Program-made: the position numbers and the translations under genes
Part shown: positions 58,022 through 64,000 of the stretch, in pieces
Layout of the letters: each line of letters begins with the position of its first letter
How positions within the stretch are numbered: the stretch's first letter is position 1
Source: Rhodoplanes serenus
Lineage (GTDB): Bacteria > Pseudomonadota > Alphaproteobacteria > Rhizobiales > Xanthobacteraceae
Reading direction: 5' to 3'
Length of the DNA stretch: 64,000 nt
Assembly: GCA_009720755.1 (NCBI GenBank)
Contig: WNKV01000011.1
Location: 1-64,000, forward strand
The notes under the pieces: generated by a model
Seen by the model: only the letters and a program-made list of their open reading frames with translations
Told to the model about the DNA's origin: nothing
Databases searched by the model: none

Positions 58022-59439
58022 GCGGGGGACTCCTGCGTGGGGGCGGTGCGGTCGAGCGCCGCATAGAGGCCGCCGGTGAGATTGGTGATCCAGAAGGCGC
58101 CGGCCGGGGTGGTGGCGAGGCGGCTGCCCGCCACGGTGACGAGACCGGCGTCGTGCCAGTTCTCGGTCAGCGGCGCGGCGGCAGCGCAGAAGCCGGGGGC
58201 GAGCGACTCGACGGCGGCGAGATCGAGCACGCCGGCTTCGAGGCCCGCCGTCACGGCCGCCTGGGCGGCGAAGCGCGGCGGCGTGCGCGACACGCCTTCG
58301 ATCGCGGCGCGGCCCTCCGCCTGCATGGCGCGGCGGCGCGCGATCTCGATGACGTTGCGCCAGCGCAGGCCGTGCGCCTGGCCGCCGGCGCCGGGACCGA
58401 ACGGCAGGCAGGGCAGGCCGCGCTTGACGCCGCTGTTGTAGACGTTGCGCTCGCGCCCCGAGCGGACGAGATGTGACTGGGCGACCTGCCGCCAGCCGTG
58501 GCGGGTCAGCCGCGCGACGCCGTCCGCATAGGCGCGCGCCTGCGCGGCGAGCGAGCCGGCGGGCGGCAGCTTGCCGGTGTCGATCGCCTGCGCCATCGGG
58601 CCGCCGCGCCAGATGTTGAGCGCGTAGAGGGTGACCCCGTCGATGCCGGTCGCCGCCACGGTCTCCACGTCGCGTGCCCAGATCTCGGCCGTCTGGCCGG
58701 GCAGGCCGTAGATGAGATCGCAGGCGACCCGCACGCCGCCGAGGCCGGTGAGCGCGGCGAGAAACGCCGAGACCTCCTCGCCCGCGCACTTGCGGCCGAG
58801 GCGGCGGCGAAGCGCGGTGTCGAAGCTCTGCACGCCGAGCGAGATGCGGTTGGCGCCGGCCGCGATCGCCGCCTCGGCCTTGTCGAGACCGAAGTCGTAG
58901 GTGCGGCCCTCCAACGTGATCTCGCAATCGGGAGTGAGCGGCAGATGTCGGCGCAGCGCATCGATGAGCCGGGCGAGCGCGTCCGCCGGCAGCGCCGTCG
59001 GGGTGCCGCCGCCGATATACACGGCGGCGATCGGGGCCGAGGCGACGAGCGGCGTCGCGGCGCGTGCCGCGATCTCGGCGACGACGTCGTCCACGAAGGC
59101 GTCGGCCACCTGCGGGCGCCAGACGTTCTGGAAGAAGCCGCAGAACAGGCAATGGTTCTGGCAGTAGGGCACATGGATGTAGACGACCGCCGGCGTGTCG
59201 CGCGGTGTCGCGAAGGCGGTCTCGATCAGCGCCTCGGCCTCGTCCGGGTCGACCGCGGTGCTGCCGCGCCAGGGCGGCGCGAAGCTGCGGCCCGAGAACG
59301 CCGCGGTCAGCGGGTCGCGCCCCGCCGGCACCAGGAACGCCTCGATCGGCTTTGCCGGGGCGACCGGATGATCGCGCTGTGTGGCGCCGTGCGGATGCCC
59401 CGTTGCGGCCATGGCCTCTCGGCTTGTCGTTCCGTGCAT
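58018..59439 (-). CDS. hutW: Radical SAM heme enzyme HutW
   Basis: 473 residues of the HemN-like radical SAM group. The cluster motif is HVPYCQNHCLFCGFF (CxxxCxxC plus the following Cys region), preceded by YIHVPYC, and followed by YIGGGTPTAL, the SAM-binding Gly motif, and SLGVQSFD. HutW/ChuW enzymes open heme anaerobically to anaerobilin. It lies between hmuV (18 bp) and hutX (overlap). Confidence 0.93.
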   Translation of the reverse strand: MHGTTSREAMAATGHPHGATQRDHPVAPAKPIEAFLVPAGRDPLTAAFSGRSFAPPWRGSTAVDPDEAEALIETAFATPRDTPAVVYIHVPYCQNHCLFCGFFQNVWRPQVADAFVDDVVAEIAARAATPLVASAPIAAVYIGGGTPTALPADALARLIDALRRHLPLTPDCEITLEGRTYDFGLDKAEAAIAAGANRISLGVQSFDTALRRRLGRKCAGEEVSAFLAALTGLGGVRVACDLIYGLPGQTAEIWARDVETVAATGIDGVTLYALNIWRGGPMAQAIDTGKLPPAGSLAAQARAYADGVARLTRHGWRQVAQSHLVRSGRERNVYNSGVKRGLPCLPFGPGAGGQAHGLRWRNVIEIARRRAMQAEGRAAIEGVSRTPPRFAAQAAVTAGLEAGVLDLAAVESLAPGFCAAAAPLTENWHDAGLVTVAGSRLATTPAGAFWITNLTGGLYAALDRTAPTQESPA

Positions 59440-59457
59440 GACGTCATCCCGTGCCCT

Positions 59458-60288
59458 TCAGCGCCGCTCGTCTGACTCCGCCACGGGCGGGGCGCTGCGC
59501 CCCCGCGGCGTGATCATGTGGGGCAGCACGCAGGGCACCCCGGCCGGCAGTCCGCAGCTCCGCAGATCGACGCCGAACACGCGGGCCAGCAGATCGGGCG
59601 TGATCACCGTGCGCGGCGCACCATCGGCGGCGATGCGGCCGCGGTGGAGCGCGACGACGCGGTCGGCGACCGCGGCCGCGAGATTGAGATCGTGCAGCAC
59701 CGCCACGACGGCGGTGCCGGCCGCGGCGCGGGCGCGCACGGCGGCGACCACGTCGATCTGATGGCGGAGATCGAGGGCGGCGGTCGGCTCGTCGAGCAGC
59801 AGCACGCCGGGGCCGGCCGCCGCCTCGCCGCGGGCGAGCTGCACCAGCACGCGGGCGAGATGCGCCCGGTGCTGCTCGCCGCCCGACAGCGTCGTGATGG
59901 TGCGGTGGCGCAGCATCGCGAGATCGACCTCGGCCAGCATGGCGTCGACCAGGGTATCGATGGCGGCGCCGCGGCTGCCGCCGGCGCCCATGCGGACGAT
60001 CTCCTCGACCGTGAACGGGAAGGCGACCGCGACGCTCTGCGACAGCACCGCCCGCAGCGTGGCGAGCCGCGAGGGCGAGCACGCGGCGATGTCCTCGCCC
60101 TTGAGGAGCACGCGGCCGCGGCCGCGGGAAAGCTCGCCCGACAGCACCCGCATCAGGGTCGACTTGCCGGCTCCGTTGGGGCCGACCACGGCGATGATCT
60201 CGCCGGGCGCGACCGTGAGGTCGACGGCGTCGAGCAGGGTGGTGCGTCCCGCCCGCACGGTGACGTCGCGGAGCACGATCGCCGTCAT
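59458..60288 (-). CDS. hmuV: Heme ABC transporter ATPase HmuV
   Basis: 276 residues. Walker A GPNGAGKSTLMR, the Q-loop region, signature LSGGEQHRAHLARVLV, Walker B VLLLDEPTAALD and H-loop AVLHDLN are intact, as in HmuV/BtuD-like iron importers. It drives import of heme through HmuU. Its ATG overlaps the hmuU stop. Confidence 0.95.
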   Translation of the reverse strand: MTAIVLRDVTVRAGRTTLLDAVDLTVAPGEIIAVVGPNGAGKSTLMRVLSGELSRGRGRVLLKGEDIAACSPSRLATLRAVLSQSVAVAFPFTVEEIVRMGAGGSRGAAIDTLVDAMLAEVDLAMLRHRTITTLSGGEQHRAHLARVLVQLARGEAAAGPGVLLLDEPTAALDLRHQIDVVAAVRARAAAGTAVVAVLHDLNLAAAVADRVVALHRGRIAADGAPRTVITPDLLARVFGVDLRSCGLPAGVPCVLPHMITPRGRSAPPVAESDERR

Positions 60289-61388
60289 AGGCCGACCACG
60301 GCGCGCTGGCGCAGCAGCAGCACGAGGAAGAACGGCGCCCCGAGGATCGCCGTGACGATGCCGACCGGCAGCTCGGCCGGCGCCGCCAGCGTGCGGGCGA
60401 GGGTATCGGCGGCGAGCAGCACCAGGCCGCCGAGCAGCACCGCGGCCGGCAGCAGCGCGCGGTGGCCGGGGCCGATCACCAGCCGCAGCAGGTGCGGCAC
60501 CACGATGCCGACGAAGCCGATCACGCCCGCGGCCGCCACCGCGGCGCCGGCGGCGGCCGCCACCAGCACGATGGCGAAGCGCTTCAGCCGCTCGACCGGC
60601 ACGCCCATGTGGAACGCCTCCGCCTCGCCGAGCACCAGGAGATCGAGGCCGCGGGCGATCACCGGCAGCGCCACCAGGGTGGCGACGAGGAACGGCGCGA
60701 TGGCGGCGACCTTCGGCCAGGTCGCGCCGGCGAGCGAGCCGAGCGTCCAGAAGGTGATGTCGCGGAGCTGGCGGTCGTCGGCGAGGAAGACCAGGAGCCC
60801 GGTGCCGGCGCCGGCGAGCGCGCCGAGCGCCAGGCCGGCGAGGAGGAGCGTGGCGATCGAGGTGCGGCCCTCGCGGGTGGCGATGCGATAGAGCAGGGCG
60901 GTGACCGCGAGAGCACCGAGAAAGGCCGCCAGCGGCAGCAGCTCGGGGCCGATGGCGCCGCCCAGCCGGGTGCCGGCCAGCAGCGTGTCGCCGAGCACGA
61001 TGGTGGCGGCTGCCGCGAGCCCGGCGCCGGCCGAGACGCCGACGAGGCCGGGATCGGCGAGCGGATTGCGGAACAGGCCCTGCATGATGGTGCCTGCGGT
61101 GGCGAGCAGCGCACCGACCGCGACCGCGAGCACGATCCGCGGCAGGCGGATCGAGAACAGCACGAGCTGGTCGCGGGCGATCTCGGCGGCGGGGCCGCCG
61201 ACGAGCCCGAGGGCGGCGGCGAGACGGCCGGGCGGGATGCCGGCGGCGCCGGTCGCCGCCGCGGCGATCGCCGCCGCGATCAGCAGCACCGCGAGACCCG
61301 ACAGCACCAGCCCGCGCCGCAGGGCCCGCAGGCCGGGCGGTGGCGCCGCGGGAGGCACCATCGCGGCCGGGATGGCGTCGTCGCTCAT
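60285..61388 (-). CDS. hmuU: Heme ABC transporter permease HmuU
   Basis: 367 residues from the ATG at 61388 (a TTG at 61397 is less likely). FecCD-family signatures are RLPRIVLAVAVGALLATAGTIMQGLFRNPLADPGLVGVSAGAG-type opening, GVIGFVGIVVPHLLRLVIGPGHR and LPVGIVTAILGAPFFLVLLLR. About ten hydrophobic segments. Start overlaps the hmuT stop (ATGA). Confidence 0.95.
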   Translation of the reverse strand: MSDDAIPAAMVPPAAPPPGLRALRRGLVLSGLAVLLIAAAIAAAATGAAGIPPGRLAAALGLVGGPAAEIARDQLVLFSIRLPRIVLAVAVGALLATAGTIMQGLFRNPLADPGLVGVSAGAGLAAAATIVLGDTLLAGTRLGGAIGPELLPLAAFLGALAVTALLYRIATREGRTSIATLLLAGLALGALAGAGTGLLVFLADDRQLRDITFWTLGSLAGATWPKVAAIAPFLVATLVALPVIARGLDLLVLGEAEAFHMGVPVERLKRFAIVLVAAAAGAAVAAAGVIGFVGIVVPHLLRLVIGPGHRALLPAAVLLGGLVLLAADTLARTLAAPAELPVGIVTAILGAPFFLVLLLRQRAVVGL

Positions 61389-62422
61389 CGTCGGCAATCC
61401 GCCACGGTGGCGTCGTGGCTGACGGCGCGCGTGCCGGCGCCCGTCGTGGCCGCCGCGGCCGGCGTGTCGCCGGCGAGGGCAGCGAGCCGCGCCGCCAAGT
61501 CGCGGGCAGCGCGCGCCGTGCGCGGCCCGAAGCCGAGCAGGTACTGGCCGTCCATCACGACCAGCGCCCGGGCGCGGCCGGCCGGCGTGCCGACGAAGGC
61601 CGGGCGATCGAGCACCGCGGCGGTGGCGGTCTCTCCGGGCCGGTTCATCATCAGCACCACGTCGGGCTGCGCCGCGATGATCGCCTCGTCGCCGACCGGC
61701 TTGTAGCCGACGAGGTCCGGCATCGCGTTCTCGGCGCCGGCCAGGCGGACGATGCCGTCGGCGGCGGTGTCGCGGCCCGCCACCATGGCGCGCCCGCCCA
61801 CGAAGGACAGCACGAAGAGGACGCGCAGCGGCTGCGCGAGCCGCACCCGCTCGCGCTCCAGCGTCGCGACGTCGGCCCGTAGCGCATCGATCAGGCAGGC
61901 CCCGCGGGTGGGCTCGCCGATGGTGTCGGCGACGAGCCGCACCTTCTCGATCACGCCCGCGATGGTGTAGCGGTCGGCCACCTGCACGAAGGGCACCTGC
62001 GCGGCCTTGAGCACGGCGACCGCCGCGGGCGGGCCGGCGCCCTCCGAGGCCAGCACCAGCGACGGCGCCATCGCCAGGATGCCCTCCGGCGAGAGCTGGC
62101 GCATGTAGCCGACGCTCGGCTTGTCGGCGAGCGCCTGCGGCGGATGCACGCTGGTGCTGTCGACCGCGACGATGCGGTGCTCGGCGCCGAGCGCGTAGAG
62201 GATCTCGGTGATGGCGCCGCCGATCGCGACGATGCGGCGCGTGTCCGTGATGGTGACGCGGCGTCCGCCGGCGTCGGTGACCGTGGCGGGCTCGGCCCGC
62301 CCGGGGTCGGGCTCGGCCCGCAGTGGCGTCGCGGCCGCCAGCGACGTGATCACGAGGGCGCCGGCGAGGAGCGCGGCAGGAAGCTGCGCGGTGCCGCCGC
62401 GGTGTCGTGTTGCGCGTCTCAT
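61385..62422 (-). CDS. hmuT: Periplasmic heme-binding protein HmuT
   Basis: 345 residues. The ATG at 62422 has a perfect GGAGG 5 nt upstream; the open frame continues to a GTG at 62449. A Sec signal (ALLAGALVITSLAAATPLRA) precedes a TroA-like binding fold: VTDAGGRRVTITDTRRIVAIGGAITEILYALG and, in the C-lobe, RPAFVGTPAGRARALVVMDGQYLLGFGPR. It delivers heme to HmuUV. The overlap with hmuU and the gap of 23 bp to hemP show one operon. Confidence 0.95.
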   Translation of the reverse strand: MRRATRHRGGTAQLPAALLAGALVITSLAAATPLRAEPDPGRAEPATVTDAGGRRVTITDTRRIVAIGGAITEILYALGAEHRIVAVDSTSVHPPQALADKPSVGYMRQLSPEGILAMAPSLVLASEGAGPPAAVAVLKAAQVPFVQVADRYTIAGVIEKVRLVADTIGEPTRGACLIDALRADVATLERERVRLAQPLRVLFVLSFVGGRAMVAGRDTAADGIVRLAGAENAMPDLVGYKPVGDEAIIAAQPDVVLMMNRPGETATAAVLDRPAFVGTPAGRARALVVMDGQYLLGFGPRTARAARDLAARLAALAGDTPAAAATTGAGTRAVSHDATVADCRR

Positions 62423-62445
62423 GCGGACCTCCGAATCCGTGCGGG

Positions 62446-62652
62446 TCACTTGGTCAGGATCAGCTTGTTCTGCGCGGTCAGCCGCAGCCGGTAGGCGTCG
62501 GCGCCGTGCTGGATGACGATCTCGCGGGTGGCGACGAACAGGTCGCGGCTCGCGATGCGATTGCCCGTCACGGCGACGTGGCGGGCCGGGGCGGGGTCGC
62601 CGTCGGCGGGCGGGACGGCGGGACGGGCGGGCTCGGGCGGGGGCAGGGGCAT
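62446..62652 (-). CDS. hemP: Hemin uptake protein HemP
   Basis: 68 residues, typical of HemP. After a Pro-rich start it has the family core (residues about 33-68): ASRDLFVATREIVIQHGADAYRLRLTAQNKLILTK, seen as the SRDLF block, the EIVIQHG block and the terminal YRLRLTAQNKLILTK. HemP is first in many rhizobial heme-uptake operons, and in some it activates the receptor gene. It lies immediately below the iron-box array. Confidence 0.93.
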   Translation of the reverse strand: MPLPPPEPARPAVPPADGDPAPARHVAVTGNRIASRDLFVATREIVIQHGADAYRLRLTAQNKLILTK

Positions 62653-62683
62653 CGGCGGTCTCTCGGCGGCGCGGCCGTTGTTC

Positions 62684-62748
62684 TTTGAGATGTTCGAAGT
62701 TTGGGATGATTCTAGACTTGAGTATTCTATGATTTGAGGTGTTCTAAA
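62684..62748. promoter_or_regulatory. Four tandem Irr/ICE-like repeats between hemP and the heme receptor gene
   Basis: Successive imperfect copies are TTTGAGATGTTCGAAG (62684-62699), TTTGGGATGATTCTAGA (62700-62716), CTTGAGTATTCTATGA (62717-62732) and TTTGAGGTGTTCTAAA (62733-62748). They are contiguous, and the last three carry TTCTA. The second matches 11 of 14 informative positions of the ICE consensus as I recall it, TTTAGAA-N3-TTCTAAA. The 262-bp divergent gap (62653-62914) also has TTGACG at 62764-62769 for the receptor side. Confidence 0.75.
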
Positions 62749-62914
62749 CTCCGTTTATCTATGTTGACGTCCCGTAATACAGTCGAGTAGCAAAGGCAAG
62801 CGCACGACGCCCGGCTTCGACCGCGGCGTCGCGCCACCGCCAGCCAGCCGCCGCGTGCCGACGCGGCGCGCCCGCCAGCCCGCGACATCACCCAGCGACG
62901 ACGACGGGGGCCGA

Positions 62915-64000
62915 CATGGCGGGACGGGAACGAGGGCGGAGCGCCGACGCGCTCCTCATGGGAATTTCGGTGATCGCCGTCACGGCGGTGGCGACGGCGG
63001 TCGCGCGGGCGCAGGCGGTCGACACGCTCGATCCGATCACCGTGGTGGCGACCAAGCAGGAGGAGAAGGCGATCGACGCGCTGGCGCCGGTGTCGACGGT
63101 GCGCCGCGAGCAGATCGACCAGATCCTGCCGAAGCGGCTGTCGGATCTGCTGATCGCGGTGCCGGGCGTCACCGTGCAGGAGCGCGGCGACGAGCCGTCG
63201 ACCTCGATCAACATCCGCGGGCTCCAGGACTTCGGCCGCGTCGCCGTGGTGGTGGACGGCGCTCGCCAGAACTATCAGCGCAGTGGCCACGGCGCGGACG
63301 GCGCCTTCTTTCTCGATCCCGAGCTGATCGGCGGCATCGACGTGGTGCGCGGGCCGACCGCCAACATCTACGGCTCCGGCGCGATCGGCGGTGTCGTCGC
63401 GATCCGCACCAAGGATTTCCAGGATGTGGTGCGGCCGGGCGAGCGGTGGGGCGCCGAGGCCCACACCCAGGCCGCCCACAACGGGCCGAGCGGACTCGCC
63501 TCGTTCTTCGGCGGTTACCGAGCCTCGCCCGATGTCGACGTGTTCGCCGGCGGCAGCTTCAAGAGCCAGGGCGACTACCAGGACGGCAACGGTGCCGAGG
63601 TGGTCAACTCGGGGAGCCGGGCCGGCAGCGCGATCGCCAAGGTCACGGCCCGACCGGCCGATGGGCACGAGGTGAAGCTCTCGGGCCTGTTCCAGAACTT
63701 CGACTACGCCATCGGTCAGCCGAGCCGCTCCGGCGTCACCGGAACCTCCACCTATGCGACCGACCTGACCAACATCACGACCGCGGCGCGCTGGCGCTAC
63801 AGCCGGCCCGACAACCAGCTCGTCGACTGGGATGCGAACGTCTATTGGAACCGGACCGACTCGCAGCAGGTGAAGACGGTCCATACGTCGGCGGCACCGA
63901 GCGCATTCTGCGGAGGCCGTCCGGGGAACGCGATCAGCGGCTGTGTGGGCGGCGAGCGAAACTACGTGCTCGACACGATCGGGTTCGACGCCAACAACAC
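62915..64000 (+). CDS. TonB-dependent heme/hemoglobin receptor, 3'-truncated by the window edge
   Basis: The first 362 codons of an outer-membrane receptor, open to the last base. After a signal segment (SVIAVTAVATAVARAQA-type) comes the TonB box/plug region: LDPITVVATKQEE, PVSTVRREQIDQ, PKRLSDLLIAVPGVTVQERG, SINIRGLQDFGRVAVVVDG (first part of the receptor plug) and GPTANIYGSGAIGGVVAIRT. Barrel strands then follow, with a Cys-containing loop (SAFCGGRPG and SGCVGGERN). The FRAP/NPDL heme motifs lie outside the window. Divergence from hemP-hmuTUV supports heme uptake. Confidence 0.9.

Noticed and set aside
62727-63884. 385-residue minus-strand frame over the heme receptor gene
   Set aside because: It is antisense to a clearly conserved TonB receptor and ends in the control region; its composition is typical of a shadow frame.

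Overview
The window is a gene-dense, very GC-rich (my estimate, about 70%) stretch of alphaproteobacterial chromosome. GcrA with GANTC sites upstream, an alphaproteobacterial-type RpoH promoter before dnaK, Irr/ICE-like iron boxes, a PmtA-like methyltransferase and the conserved neighbourhoods dnaK-dnaJ-pyrF-dapB, argD-argF-hslO, phoR-pstSCAB-phoU-phoB and argB/dapD/dapE/truA/fmt point to the order Hyphomicrobiales (Rhizobiales). The genus cannot be fixed from this sequence. No rRNA, tRNA, CRISPR array or intact insertion sequence was found. I annotate 64 protein genes; the last runs off the right edge.

Layout. 1-7 kb (minus strand): dapB, a DUF1330 gene, pyrF, a PmtA-like methyltransferase, dnaJ and dnaK, with two full copies of a dispersed hairpin element and a possible insertion-sequence scar at the left edge. 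7-10.6 kb (plus): a GT87 glycosyltransferase, a GtrA-like membrane protein and an FAD protein related to UDP-galactopyranose mutase, probably a surface-glycan operon. 10.6-15 kb (minus): a tandem-duplicated intergenic block that has copied the end of a SCO1 gene, SCO1, a small membrane protein, two SGNH proteins (one lacking the usual catalytic Asp/His block) and an OpgC acyltransferase. 15.3-19.9 kb: apaG, hslO, argF, argD, gcrA. 20-24.7 kb (minus): a copper-handling cassette of His-rich membrane protein, small lipoprotein, TolC-like lipoprotein, multicopper oxidase, cupredoxin and CusF.

24.8-31.9 kb (minus) is a complete phosphate regulon with a Pho box between phoR and pstS. 32-35 kb holds an UPF0104-type membrane protein, a crotonase lacking both usual catalytic glutamates, and a GntR regulator preceded by two palindromes 21 bp apart. 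35.1-39.1 kb is an uncharacterised three-gene cluster (PLP-dependent CBS/CysK-like enzyme, methyltransferase, EamA exporter) facing a divergent LysR regulator. 39.2-48.3 kb carries argB, a B12-binding radical SAM protein, a DUF1036 protein, a HAD nucleotidase, dapD, a DUF805 gene, dapE, truA and fmt. 48.5-54 kb has a DUF2848 gene overlapping a VanX-like dipeptidase, a GGDEF-EAL sensor and a beta-hydroxyacid dehydrogenase.

54.1-64 kb is an iron/heme region. One minus-strand run goes hemP-hmuTUV-hutW-hutX and then, in the same direction, an FtsX-type ABC exporter with ATPase and adaptor. A TonB-dependent heme receptor diverges from it. Between hemP and the receptor lie four tandem imperfect 16-17 bp repeats resembling Irr/ICE sites. 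The main candidates for new biology are the heme cassette joined to an HrtBA/DevBCA-type exporter under this repeat array, the LysR-controlled PLP-enzyme/methyltransferase/exporter cluster, and the OpgC plus paired SGNH cassette.
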